Assembly: GCA_030068075.1 (NCBI GenBank)
Contig: CM057825.1
Coordinates: 125,076,739-125,140,738 of the forward strand
DNA from: Paguma larvata
Taxonomy: Eukaryota > Chordata > Mammalia > Carnivora > Viverridae
Direction: 5' to 3'
DNA: 64,000 nucleotides
The notes under the pieces are model-generated. The model saw nothing but the letters and a program-made list of their open reading frames with translations, ran no database searches and was not told where the DNA came from. Positions 42,396-52,594 of this stretch are shown here, in pieces. The position numbers and the translations under genes are program-made. Each line of letters starts with the position of its first letter. Position 1 is the first letter of the stretch.

Positions 42396-43497
42396 CCACG
42401 AGGTTATTAAAAACAAGTTTCCATAATTTATTAAACGGTGTGTCTATTTCTTACCTAATTCTGGTCCGTTGCTAGACCAAGAGGGTTAGCCAAGTCTTTG
42501 GTCAACATGAGTTTCTGCCCGCTCATGCCTTCCACGCTTGCCCCGCAAGGCTTTACCAGTTACCAACGTATTTCTTCCTAAGGAGAGATCGCCCACTCTC
42601 GACCGAAGCAAATTCATAGTGAATTTGCTCTCAGAGATGCGTTCTTTCATTTACTAGGGATCATTTCTCTTATTTTACCCACAGGAGAAAAAAAAAATAG
42701 GGTTGGTCCAGAACATTCTTAAAGCTTACTAACACATGTTTTGCGGTAAACTTCTGTCTTTTCTTTTGCAAACTATGGAAATGAGATAGGAAGACTTCCC
42801 CCAGCAAGACAGGCAGGAGGAAGCTTTCTGACTTCTGGTTTCCTTTTGGGATGCGGCTGCTCTGGAATGCGCTACCCCATGGACGACTGCCTCAAGGCAG
42901 TGGGTGAGAGCCAAGAAAATCTATTCAGCCATTTGTCACATCCCAAAACGGCATCGCAGGGATGGAAGGCCTCAAGCTGCAGGGCCCCAAATGCGGATCT
43001 GAACATTCGGGAGCTTCTATTTTCAGAGGTGCAGAGGGGAAAACGGCGCCCACGAGGTTTTGGATAGAAAAATCTGCAAAAGAACAATCCAAGTCACTCT
43101 CGCTGGAGGTCCCCTCCCCCTACGCCTGACTCTGGCCTGAGCCAGGAAAGGGAGGGAGGCGAGAGCGAGGGGAAAACAGAGGATGCCCTTAGAAGAAAGG
43201 ACCTGACCTCTGCGCGTGGCCTTTCAAGGCACACGGTGCGTTCTTTGGGGGCTGGATCCCTCCTGTGACAGAATCGATGCAGACAGAACACGCTCTCTAA
43301 GAGATCTCTCTGCGCTGCCGAATGCTTCTCCAAGGAAGCAAGCCACAGAAGAATACAACGACGGTGTCAATTCTCTGCTCCCCAGCACTAGAAACCTGTA
43401 CTTGAATGCTTTGCAAGGCTTGTCCTGGGAACCTGCAGAGAGCGGCTGAGCGTCTCGTTTTGTAGGTTGCAAGAATGTCTGATGAGCATAACATCTC
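42396..43497. other. Non-repeat stretch, no gene recognised
   Basis: Overlapping frames on both strands at 42729-43472 show no domain. No repeat recognised. Confidence 0.35.
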
Positions 43498-43513
43498 TAA
43501 ATACTTGCTCCCC

Positions 43514-43727
43514 GGGGCGCCTGGGTGGCTCCGTGGGTTACGCGCCCAACTCGATTTTAGCTCAGGTCACGATCCCGCGGTTGGTGCGATGGAGCCCTGC
43601 TGTCAGCACAGAGCCTGCTTGGGATTCTCTCTCTGTCTCTCTCTCCCTCTGCCCTTCCCCTGCTCACACGCACGTGCACTCTCGCTCTGTCTCAAAACAA
43701 AGAAACATTTAAAAATAGAAAAATACG
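43514..43727 (+). mobile_element. tRNA-derived SINE, variant lacking the CAGAGCCTGGAGCC duplication
   Basis: GGGGCGCCTGGGTGGCTCCG start, CTCAGGTCACGATCCCGCGG, then TGCTGTCAGCACAGAGCCTG, CT tract and short A-rich tail. Target duplication: TAAATACTTGCTCCCC (43498-43513) and TAAATGCTTGTTCCCC (43728-43743), 14 of 16 identical. Confidence 0.95.
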
Positions 43728-43743
43728 TAAATGCTTGTTCCCC

Positions 43744-44619
43744 TCCTGGAAAACAGGGTCACTGGGGCTCTGGCTTACTCGTATAGACTCCAAGTGGCAC
43801 TGAGTGGAGGGCCGGCCAGAGAGGACCTTGGTCATCAGGAAGAGAGGCTGGAGGCAGGGAGAGAGGCGGGCTTGGTAAACCAGCGGGGAGACGGGCTCAT
43901 CCGCACTTCCTTGTTGATCCGCAGACCTTTAAACCAGAGGTCTGAAACTTCCTCTGGGGGTGGGGGGCGGGCAGCTTAGAACCCTCAGGCCGACAGATGA
44001 AGCTTCCCGGAAAAATGATTTAAAAAAAAAATCCATACAAGTACATTGCATTTCGAAGAAACTAATGACCTTGAAAAAGAGTTATCAAAATATATAATAC
44101 TGGTAACATGTGGTCTTATATTATTAACACATTAAAAAAGAGATCCAGAGGTGGGTCTAAAGACTCCGTAACCTTGAAACAGTGATACATGTAAATGACA
44201 TTTTGAACACTTGGGATGATAACTGGCTGTGGTCCCTGTTGGTGACAAGCTCACGGTTCTATCAGTCCTGTTGCGGTTTATTCCCTCATTCATAATGGAG
44301 GGACATATCAAATTTCAGTGAGGAGTGCGTGAAAATGAAGTCACATTTTATTTTTCCCGTCTGGGTTCACGGCCTTCCTGAACTCTAGCAGCAGGCCAGG
44401 CTAGAGACATCTGCTCCCCAAACAGCAGGGGCGCAGGGAACACCTCCTCAGAGCTTCTCTTTGTCTACGCTCATTCCCTCCGGCACAGCTTCCGGTCCCG
44501 TGGGTTTAAGTGTCTTTGTTTATTTGTCGATGATTCCCCGGGCTCCGCCTCCAAACCCCGGTCTCTCCACAGAAGCTCCTTTTTCAGCGTTCGGCATGGG
44601 TGTCTCGTTGGCATCTCAA
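43744..44619. other. Non-repeat or unclassified stretch
   Basis: AT-rich 44000-44340 looks like the remains of an unnamed old repeat. The 170-codon plus frame at 44461-44973 enters L2 sequence and is not a gene. Confidence 0.35.
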
Positions 44620-45945
44620 ACCAAACGTGTCCAAATGGGCTGCCGGTCTTCTCGTCCACACCCACCCAACCCACCCATCTTGCCCGTCTCTGTAAATGGG
44701 GCTCCATGCTTCTGGTGGTCGGGGCCAAAGAACTTGGGGTCTCCCTGTCTCCTCTCTGTCTCTTTGCACACCCAACCAACTAGTAAGTCCTGTCAGCCAC
44801 ACTTGAAAACACATCCCTGCCTCACCTTGACTCTGACCACCTCCAGAGCCAACCCCCGGGCTCAGGTCACCTCGTCTCTCACCCAGTTTACTGCAGTAGC
44901 TTCTTCATCCCTTTTCTCTTCCCTTTCCTCCCTAAAGGTTGCCCCTGACATGGTGTCCAGGGTAATCTTTTAAAACTAAGAGAGATGTAATCTGTATTAC
45001 TCCTCTGCTTAAAACCCTCCAAAATCCTTTCCATTTCCCCAAGAATAAAATTCACACTTCGACCATGGACTACAAGATTCGTACACCTCCATCACCTCTC
45101 TGACAGCAATCACTCAGTTAGCTTGAGTAGCTGTTATCTCCTGATCTTCATATTCGCCAAGTCAATAACCTACCCCAGGGCCTTTGCCCTTGCTGATTCT
45201 CTGCCAGAATGCTCTTCCTAATGTCCATGTGATTCCTCACTGCCACCGGGTTCTGTGAAACAGGTTCTCCACTCACCACCTGTTACGGACTGAACTGTGC
45301 GCCCCCCAAAACTCCATATGGTGAAGTACCCCCCAGTACATCAGAATGTGGAGATGTGTATTTGGAGGTGGGGTCTTTAAAGAGGCAATGAAGGTAACAT
45401 GAGGCTGTTAAGGTAGGCCTTAAGCCAATCTGAAGGACCTGATGAGATGAGGAGATTAGGGCACCAGAGTGTGCATGCATACAGGGACAACCGTGTGAAG
45501 AGACAGCCAACGGGCCGCCATCTGCAAACAAGGAGAGAGGGCTCAGAAGAGACCAATCCTGCCGGCACACTGACCTGGGACTTTGGGCCTCCTGAGCTGT
45601 GAGAAAGTACATTCCTGTTGTTTCAGCCACCCAGTCAGGAGTAGTTTGTTTCTGCAGCCCTAGTAAGTGAATACACCAAATAAAATAGTAATTCCACTGT
45701 CCATCCTGAGACTCCTCATCCCCTCCTTATCCTGCTTGTCTTTCCTCTGTAAGCACTCAACACCATCAGATACACTCAATGATTACAAAACATAAGTTGT
45801 TTTATTTGCTTATAGTCCATCTTCCTTCCTGGAATATACATGTGATGACAGCATGGGTTCTTTCTAGATTGTAGACTGATCAACGCTTGGACTAGAACTT
45901 TCCACTTAATGAATATTTGTTGAATGAATGAATGAAATAGTTCTA
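44620..45945 (+). repeat. L2 LINE, long copy, interrupted by an MLT1 LTR
   Basis: First part 44620-45280: ACTTGGGGTCTCCCTGTCTC, AGTAAGTCCTGTCAGCCACA, CAGTAGCTTCTTCATCCC, AAACCCTCCAAAATCCTTTC, CCCAGGGCCTTTGCCCTTGC. Second part 45676-45945: AAATAAAATAGTAATTCCAC, a GATTACAAAACATAAG block, and ATTTGTTGAATGAATGAATG at the end. Joining the parts restores the L2 'gaccaccctatttaaaatag' stretch across the gap. About 0.93 kb of L2 in total. Confidence 0.92.
45281..45675 (+). mobile_element. MLT1-type MaLR solo LTR inserted in L2
   Basis: Starts TGTTACGGACTGAACTGTGC, continues ATTTGGAGGTGGGGTCTTTA, CAGCCAACGGGCCGCCATCT, AGAGGGCTCAGAAGAGACCA, GGGCCTCCTGAGCTGTGAG, TTGTTTCAGCCACCCAGTCA and ends GCCCTAGTAAGTGAATACA. 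TG start and CA end as expected for an LTR. No internal retroviral sequence. Confidence 0.9.
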
Positions 45946-46384
45946 GTAAAACTGCTTGCCTCCCTTATAAAGGTCTCAGAAGTCACTCTTATTATTAGCA
46001 TCAAGTCACCACTTTGGAATAAATGGGCCAGTCCCCATTCATGCATGAATCAGTATAAGCCGTCTTGAAACCCTCCTGAACCAATCAGCCAAGGAAGTGA
46101 CAATGGCAATAAGTGGACTTAAGCTGGCCCTCTTTCCTTCACACCTGAGGCATTTCTTTCTCCTCTGCGTACGTAGGTAAGGAGTATTTCTAATTGCTAA
46201 TAATACTGTTTCTCATTTTGTTTGTGTGCACCCTCAGGTTTACATAGTTCTTATCTATGCATTAGATTTAATCCTCTCTCCTACTGACTCAGAAAAAAAA
46301 TGTTTATTAACTCAATATTTGCATACAATTTTATTCATACTGTGAACATAGCATTTTCAGATAGTTATATGTTTATCTACCTCC
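45946..46384. other. Non-repeat stretch, no gene recognised
   Basis: CCTGAACCAATCAGCCAAGG (CCAAT-type box, near 46077) and TTTGCATACAATTTTATTC (near 46318) noted. No gene or repeat family. Confidence 0.35.
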
Positions 46385-46490
46385 TTGGCTGGACCGCGAA
46401 TTTCTAGAAGGAAAGAATGTTTGTGTTCTCAGGGCTGAGCGGAGGGCCTGGTAGATTATAGATGCTGATTGAATGTTTTTTGGTGGTATT
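46385..46490 (+). repeat. L2 3' end
   Basis: CGAATTTCTAGAAGGAAAGA, TTGTGTTCTCAGGGCTGAGC, GGAGGGCCTGGTAGATTATA and GATGCTGATTGAATG follow the L2 terminus. Confidence 0.75.
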
Positions 46491-46514
46491 ATTATCCAAT
46501 ATTTATCGAGTTAT

Positions 46515-46635
46515 TCCAATTTCCTCACATTACAATGGGGATATTATCAGCAGCACCTCTCAAGGTGGCTGTGTTAATATGAGTCAACCACTGAGAACAC
46601 GTCTGGTACACGGTCAACACTCAAAACAGGAAGCG
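46515..46635 (+). repeat. MIR 3' part
   Basis: CCAATTTCCTCACATTACAA, TGGGGATATTATCAGCAGCA and AACACGTCTGGTACACGGTC with CAACACTCAAAACAGG match MIR. Confidence 0.7.
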
Positions 46636-47109
46636 CTGACTGAGTCTGGGTCAGAGGAAACCACTACAACACGGATGCATGGCTTGGGCCGGAGGCTTCT
46701 GGCAGTCTGCACAAACCTCACTCCTGTGGGGGCTGGAGAAGACGCTGAGAAGCGTTGTCCAAGGGCAAACAGATGTTGGAGAATTAAATGATCTCTTGCA
46801 TTTCCTCTCAACCATATGACTTAATTACTAGGAAATACCATGCACACTTTTCTGTTGGGACAGATGTGTGAAAAGAAAGGGAGGCAGGCTTAATATATTT
46901 TTTTTCTTCTGGTTTATGAGTTTCATTGATTTTTCTAGAAGGAAAAGGCTTCTCTTTGACCTTGTTCCCATGAAGTGGGAAGTTGCTTGGAATGAGAATT
47001 CTGGCAGCTGCCTAGAGATGGATGACCCTGGCCCTGTGTCCCAAGGAAGGTTGGGAGGCAGCCAGGCAGGAGGGTGAGAGCAGAGATAGCCCAGAGGGTC
47101 TGCAACCGT
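46636..47109. other. Non-repeat stretch, no gene recognised
   Basis: Frames on both strands at 46828-47288 overlap each other and L2; none shows a domain. Confidence 0.35.
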
Positions 47110-47415
47110 CTCACTTGTCCCCCCAACCCTACATCGAACCTGTCCCAAGTCCTGTCACTTTCACTCCCAAACCTCTCCCCAATCTGCCCATTCCTCTCAC
47201 CTCCTTTGCCATCCCCCCACCCAACTGCCATCTTTCCTTGAAACAGACTCCTAACTTGACCTTGAAGCTCCACTCTTGTTCCCTCCAACTATTTTCTCAT
47301 GTGAGCCAATGAGTGACCATCTTAAAACATAAATCAGATCCTTGTCCCCTCCACCTCCTCAAAACCCTTCAGTGCTTCTGCTTCCACTTGGACAAACACC
47401 AAAATCCTTTGCCTG
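47110..47415 (+). repeat. L2 fragment
   Basis: CATCTTAAAACATAAATCAG, ATCCTTGTCCCCTCCACCTC, CTCAAAACCCTTCAGTGCTT and CCACTTGGACAAACACCAAA match the L2 block preceding the 3' end. L1 sequence follows at once. Confidence 0.82.
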
Positions 47416-47419
47416 TGGA

Positions 47420-47860
47420 GACAGCCTACATGCCTGTCCACGCATGGATGGATAAAGGATATATGTTAGAGACATACCACGGAATCGTGTTCACCCTTAA
47501 AAAAAAAAAAAAGAAGGAAATTCTGTCATTTGCAATAATGGAAACAAACCTTGAGGACGTGATGCTGAGTGAAATAAGCCAGTCATAGGACGACAAATGC
47601 TGCATGATGTTGCTTGGTCAAGGGACCTAATGTAAGCAAATTCACAGAACCTAGAAATGGATGTATGGTTTCCAGGAGACTGCAGGGAAGGAGAAACGCA
47701 GAGTTGCCAATCAATGAGCTCAAAGTTTCACTTAAGCGAAATGAATGAGCTCCAGAGATCTACCGTGCAACCCTGTACGCAATGCCCACAACAGTGCTGT
47801 GCCCTCGGGATTGTGTGAAGAGGGCAGACTTTCTGTTCAATGTTCTCACCACAATAGGGC
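47420..47860 (+). mobile_element. L1 LINE 3' fragment
   Basis: TGTCCACGCATGGATGGATA, CACGGAATCGTGTTCACCCT, GTCATTTGCAATAATGGAAA, GATGCTGAGTGAAATAAGCC and CAGGAGACTGCAGGGAAGG: ORF2 end and 3' UTR. An A-run at 47500-47513 lies in the middle. Confidence 0.88.
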
Positions 47861-48184
47861 TGTTGTTGTTTCTGAAAATTAAACCAAGCATCACCCCTAA
47901 TCATTATTTTAAAGCTGAAATCTGATGAAAGGCCAGCATTTTGTATGCCTCGGTTCACGTAAAAAGTAGGCACCTACTCATCTAGTCCAGCAACCGGACA
48001 GGCTGAATGGACATTATTAATCGATGCTGGGGAGGTATCACTGATTTGATAAATTTGATCATCGATGTTTTCTATATATTGGGATCATTTGACTACATTT
48101 GCTTAAAATGTACACAGTGTGTGGCACTGAACAGTTTTAACATGGGAAAAAGAAACATTTTTATATTAGAAAACAATCCTTTGC
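47861..48184. other. Non-repeat stretch, no gene recognised
   Basis: Contains ATTATTAATCGATGCTGG near 48012 and otherwise nothing recognised. Confidence 0.35.
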
Positions 48185-48575
48185 ATAGGTCTTCTAAGCC
48201 TTATGTGGTCGTGCCCCTGCTGATGTCACCTCCTACCTCTCATCCTCTTCCTCTCTGTGCTATGACCACAGTGACTCATCCCGCTCTTTGAAAAAACTCA
48301 ATGTCTTCCATTTCGTGGCCGTGAAGCTTTCGGCATGCATGAGTGGCTTCCTCAAAGGGCCCCAGGCTGAGCCCTTGCCCACTGTCTGGATGAGATTCTC
48401 AGGTGACACTCCTCACCTCCAAAAACGAGCAGCATCCCCCACACTTCGCAAGCTCATATGTGTCTGCGATGCTTTGTTGTACCGAAGCCTCTCCAACTGG
48501 AGTCTGTAGATCATGAGGGTAGAGACCATGCTGTCTTTTCACCACTTTAGCTCCTGTGGCTCGGAGGCTGAGTTT
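48185..48575 (+). repeat. L2 fragments (two adjoining pieces)
   Basis: 48185-48295: AGCCTTATGTGGTCGTGCCC, TGCTGATGTCACCTCCTACC. 48465-48575: GGAGTCTGTAGATCATGAGG, GTAGAGACCATGCTGTCTTT and CTCCTGTGGCTCGG. The order is sense L2 with missing middle. Confidence 0.7.
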
Positions 48576-49135
48576 ATTCCATGAATGTTTGCGGAGATCT
48601 GGGGAGGCTCCGGACCCTCGGCTAGGTGCTGGGGATACAGAAAGAGTATGATGTCGTGTCTGACCACTCGACGGCTGGACAGACGGATATGTCCTGAAAT
48701 ACATGCAGCCATAATTGGAAGGGATAAGACCTGGTGCTTTCTGGCACGCAGAGTGTTTGAGGAAGGATGGAGGCAGGGAGGAACTCTGAAATACGTATGG
48801 AAATAGGATTATATATGGGAACAGAGAAGGCAACTGTAGGTTTTGTCTGGAAAACTCGGATGGATTCTCAAAGGAGGTGCTGACTGATCTTGACCCTAAA
48901 GGATCCTAAAGAATGAGCAGGGGTTTGCCAGATGCACAAATCTGGGGAGGGGGGGGAAGCATTATATCACCCAGGCAGCTACGTAGCAGACGGTCTGGGT
49001 GAGCCTGGAGGCAGGGAGACTGGTTAGAAGGCTGGAGCAGGCCTGAACTGGGCAGCAGCAGAGAGATTGGTGAGGAGGAGGTGGCTTCCAGAGACATGGC
49101 AGAGGGGCTGAACCTGGGGTGGCGAGTAGGTAGGA
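48576..49135 (-). repeat. L2 LINE, minus orientation, long copy
   Basis: TCGGCTAGGTGCTGGGGATA, CAGAAAGAGTATGATGTCGT, GGAAAACTCGGATGGATTCT, GGAGGCAGGGAGACTGGTTA, GAAGGCTGGAGCAGGCCTGA and GATTGGTGAGGAGGAGGTGG follow antisense L2. It sits tail-to-tail with the sense L2 pieces to its left. Confidence 0.85.
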
Positions 49136-49264
49136 TTATGTTTACCCAAATGTAAGTAATGGAATTCTAACTAACGTTTCTTGTCTCGCTAACAAGAAGA
49201 CTAGAGGCAGACACCAAGGCTGGCTCAGCAACTCATTTATACTGTTAAAGAGCAACATCCAGGG

Positions 49265-49480
49265 CGGCTGGGTGGCTGTTGTTGGCCCCCGACCCTTGAT
49301 TTCAGTTAAGTTCATGATCTCGTGATCCGTGGGATCAAGCCCCAGGTCAGTGCAGAGTCTGCTTGGGATTTTCTCTCTCTCCCTCTCTGTCTCCCTCTCT
49401 CTCTGTCTCTCTCTGCCTCTTCCCTGCTCTCACTCACTTTCTCTCCCCCCCAAAAAACAAAAACACAAAAAAACTACTAC
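49265..49480 (+). mobile_element. tRNA-derived SINE, short variant
   Basis: GGCGGCTGGGTGGCTGTTGT start, TCATGATCTCGTGATCCGTG, GATCAAGCCCCAGGTCAGTG, GCAGAGTCTGCTTGGGATTT, long CT tract and A-rich tail with ACAAAAACACAAAAAAAC. Lacks the CAGAGCCTGGAGCC segment, as does the copy at 43514. Target duplication not clear. Confidence 0.92.
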
Positions 49481-49559
49481 CACCAAAACTCTTTAAAGAC
49501 TCACACCTATTTCAGTATGGACTCCAGTCTTCAACATATTGGCTTTTTATACTCCTGTG

Positions 49560-49850
49560 TGTTGGCTCATGGTTGCAAGATGGCTGCCACAGCTCCAGGC
49601 ATCATGGCTGCATTCAAGGACAGGAAGGAGAGGGTGAAGACAGGGGAGCCATGGAGTGAAGATCATTTCGCAACTTTCTTCTTTTCTCACAGAGGAAATA
49701 TTTTCCAGGGTTTCCCAGCAGATAGCAGCTAATGTCTCATTGGCCAGGATGGGCCATATGGCCATTCCTAACTGCAAGGTGAGCTGGGAAATCGGCTATC
49801 TGGCAAAGGAAACCAGATGCCTGAATGGCTTAGACCAGTCATAATTCACG
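49560..49850 (+). repeat. Unclassified old interspersed repeat, copy 2
   Basis: GGCTCATGGTTGCAAGATGG, CTGCCACAGCTCCAGGCATC, AGGGTTTCCCAGCAGATAGC, CTCATTGGCCAGGATGGGCC, AACTGCAAGGTGAGCTGGGA and ATGGCTTAGACCAGTCATAA. I remember this pattern from mammalian repeats but cannot name the family. Its block order matches 19660-19930. Confidence 0.5.
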
Positions 49851-50019
49851 CTCTGGAGCTTCGATGTTGCCTCCTACCCCCTGCCTCCAGCCATAATCAA
49901 AACCAGCTGCTGACAGGTCTGCCGCAGGGTGGGGGGTGGGCTTCGGCTTTATTCAAACGGTCTCCCCCTGGATGCGGACAATGGCAGGCAGCTCCCTCTT
50001 GGCTTCAGTGCTGTGGAAA

Positions 50020-50530
50020 CCACTGCCTGCTTCAGCCGAGCCTGTGTTCTTTGCTCATACATTCTCAAGAAGATGATTATGCAAAACAGCGAGAGCTTTC
50101 CTGTTTCCCTGAATATTCTCGAGAAAGAAGACTGCATTAATAATTTGTTTTCTTGGTATGGGCCATTCGGTTGCAAAACGATATTCCAGTCATAGCACGA
50201 TACTTCCCTTCCTCATTTACATTCACCGTTGGTTTAATTATGCTTTTCAGTCAGAATACTTATTAATTTTATAGACCTACCTGAAAATTAAATTGGATAA
50301 ATTCCTTTTGCTTGGTACCTTGAAAAAATGTGTTTTTCCAAGCTGCTGCTGGAGCCCACTTTGGCCCTGTGCAATTTTGTTCCTCCTTAAGTTCATTTGC
50401 AAATAACACTGTGTTGGTTTAAAGGGTATCCGTCATCTCTGAACAGGAGAAACACCGCAAAATGCAGCCCAATTGAAAAGAAAATAGGAGGACAATGGAG
50501 AAAATTGTCAAATATTTTATTTTCTCATGG
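50020..50530. promoter_or_regulatory. Candidate conserved non-coding block F
   Basis: About 500 bases without recognisable repeats. Contains a perfect palindromic POU-type ATTTGCAAAT (50395-50404), GACTGCATTAATAATTTG, GGTTTAATTATGCTTTTC, TACTTATTAATTTTATAG and CCCAATTGAAAAG. The motif density and intact AT-rich texture are the strongest enhancer-like signal of the window. Frames through it have no known domain. Confidence 0.4.
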
Positions 50531-50719
50531 GGGGGGAGTCATTTGAGTGAGGCATAAACTTTCCCTTTGGATTCAATGAATCCGCCTCGCGTGTGGGGAG
50601 AACTCGATGTTGCACTGAAAAGAGTCAGTAAGTCATAGAGGTGAAAAAGGACACAGGGCAGGGCCTTCCCCACTGATCGGGGTTAAGGGGGCAAAACATG
50701 AGGACGGCAGGTGGTGCGT

Positions 50720-50925
50720 TTATTCATGAAACATTTACCAAACGTACTGTGGCTCAGGCACCAGGGTACCCGGAATACAATTAAGACATGTTACCTACTT
50801 TTCACAGGATAGGCAGATGATTATACAGTGATAACAAGGCATGGCGAGTGTTAGGACAGACAGAAGCACAGGACACTGGGAGAGGCCAGAGCAGGGCCAC
50901 AGGCCTCACAAGGAAAGCACTGTGA
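50720..50925 (-). repeat. L2 fragment, minus orientation
   Basis: TTTATTCATGAAACATTTAC, CTCAGGCACCAGGGTACCCG, GGAATACAATTAAGACATGT and TTATACAGTGATAACAAGGC match antisense L2. Confidence 0.75.
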
Positions 50926-51115
50926 GGGCAGGAAACCCGTCTATGCTATGTGTGCCCTAACTCCACTGCCCACCGCCTGCCTGGTGTATCGTGCTCAGGA
51001 GTTAGTTACTGAGGGCACTTGGATTACAACGAATGGACTTCATGCCATGTAATAATCCAGGTAATACGAGCAGTTCTAACAAATACACAGCCAGATCTCA
51101 ATGGCTGTAACATAA

Positions 51116-51118
<3 letters not shown>

Positions 51119-51156
<38 letters not shown>
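51119..51156. repeat. (GT)19 microsatellite
   Basis: Nineteen uninterrupted GT units; probably polymorphic. It produces the Val-Cys run of the plus frame 51019-51237 and the Thr-His run of a minus frame. Confidence 0.98.
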
Positions 51157-51160
<4 letters not shown>

Positions 51161-51524
51161 TATCTCCAGTTTGCCAACTGCTGCAGATCTTTGGACTTCT
51201 CAGCCTGCATAATTGCATGCGCAATTCCTTAAAATAAATTTCTTTATATATACCAATATCCTGTTGGTTTTGTTTTTCTGAAGACAGTGGCAACAGGGAG
51301 GAACTGAACAAGTGGGCTGACTTTGGTTAGTGACTAATCACAAAATGACAGGGTTATCCTGATCGCACACACGAAAATGCTGTATTTGGACAAGAGAAAC
51401 AAGAGTCAGTATTGGAAACTTTCACACAAACACCAAAGCAGAGGAAGGTAGCTGGCCCCATCACTGGATTTTCACCCGAGCCCTAAAAACCCTGAAGATG
51501 GTGTTCAAGTCTACGAAGCTTGAG

Positions 51525-51830
51525 TTATGAAGGGTGAGTAAGTTCTTGGGATCGAATGCACAGCGTTGTGACTACAGTTAACAATAGTGTATTGTACACC
51601 TGACGTTGCTAATAGAGCATATCTTAATCGTTCACACACACACACACACACACTCACACACACACACACACAAAACCAAAACAAAACTATGTGAGGTGAT
51701 CCGTTGCACGTTAATTAGCATGGCTGTCGTAACCACTTCACAATGTACACGCATCCCAAATCACCTCATTGTGCACCTTCAACATAGACGATTTTTGTCA
51801 ATTACACACAGATAAAGCCGGAAAAAGGAA
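51525..51830 (+). mobile_element. L1 3'-UTR fragment containing a CA repeat
   Basis: CTTGGGATCGAATGCACAGC, GTTGTGACTACAGTTAACAA, TAGTGTATTGTACACCTGAC, CTATGTGAGGTGATCCGTTG and TTTTTGTCAATTACACACAG correspond to the same L1 3'-UTR blocks seen at 8800-8860 and 10360-10500. (CA)n spans 51633-51672 with one CT interruption. Confidence 0.85.
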
Positions 51831-51869
51831 TACTTGTTTTAAAAAAATCAAAGGCAGCAGCACCCGAGG

Positions 51870-52030
51870 TTCTCATCCTAACTGGACCTCTAAATCGCTG
51901 AGTGATCCTGTTTAAGTCCAAAATGCCGCCAGACCTCAATTTCCTGTTATAAAATTCGGGAACTGAATCCAATGGTCTCACCACGCTTCGAGAGGCCTGA
52001 AAAATCCATGACTCTTACGGAGTTTATGAG
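51870..52030 (+). repeat. MIR element
   Basis: AAATCGCTGAGTGATCCTGT, GACCTCAATTTCCTGTTATA, ATTCGGGAACTGAATCCAAT and CTTCGAGAGGCCTGAAAAAT fit the MIR (MIRb/MIR3-like) consensus. Confidence 0.7.
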
Positions 52031-52119
52031 TCTTCACAAACTTCGTGGAGGCTGTGTGGGTGGGCCCCTGCTACAGGAGGAAGGAAACGAGTGGATTCTT
52101 AGCGGCGGGACTTCAGAGA

Positions 52120-52484
52120 CCAAGCGAACTCTGCCTGCGTTCCCAGCCGGGCTCCACCGCCATATAGCACGGACTCTGGCGGTTCGCACCCCCTCCCTGT
52201 CCCTCAGTTTCCTCACCCATAAATTAATAGCAACAGTCAGATAGTAATAGCGCCTGCCTCTTAAAGTGCGTTGTAAAAATTAAATGAAGTCACACTCATT
52301 AAGAGCTTACACCAGGGGCGCCTGGGAGGCTCGGTTGGTTGAGCGTCCGACTTCAACTCAGGTCATGATCTTGCGGTTTGAGTACGAGTCCCGCATTGGG
52401 CTCTGAGCTGACGGCTGGGAGCCTGGAGCCTGCTTTGCATTCTGTGTCTCCCTCTCCCTCTGCCCCTCCCCCCCCCTCAAAAAT

Positions 52485-52523
<39 letters not shown>

Positions 52524-52590
52524 AGCTGACACCAACCAGTGCCTGGCTCAAAGAAAAGGGCCCAATAAACACAAGCTATTATCACTGCTG
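52120..52590 (+). repeat. MIR element split by a SINE
   Basis: Left part to 52314 (CCCTCAGTTTCCTCACCCAT, AATAGCGCCTGCCTCTTAAA, TAAAAATTAAATGAAGTCAC) and right part from 52521 (CCAGTGCCTGGCTCAAAGAA, TATTATCACTGCTGTTATTA). The parts join to a continuous MIR when the SINE and one duplication copy are removed. Confidence 0.9.
52315..52520 (+). mobile_element. tRNA-derived SINE in MIR, tail turned into a CA repeat
   Basis: GGGGCGCCTGGGAGGCTCGG start, CAACTCAGGTCATGATCTTG, GACGGCTGGGAGCCTGGAGC, then a short AAAAATAAA and (CA)n at about 52488-52519 in place of the usual A-rich tail. Target duplication AAGAGCTTACACCA (52301-52314) and AAGAGCTGACACCA (52521-52534), 13 of 14 identical. Confidence 0.97.
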
Positions 52591-52594
52591 TTAT

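Noticed and set aside
44461..44973. 170-codon plus-strand open frame
   Set aside because: Mostly L2 3' sequence, which is non-coding in this phase.
45281..45675. Endogenous retrovirus with genes
   Set aside because: Only solo LTRs of MaLR type are present (here and at 750, 34400, 37060, 58329). No gag, pol or env sequence was seen nearby.
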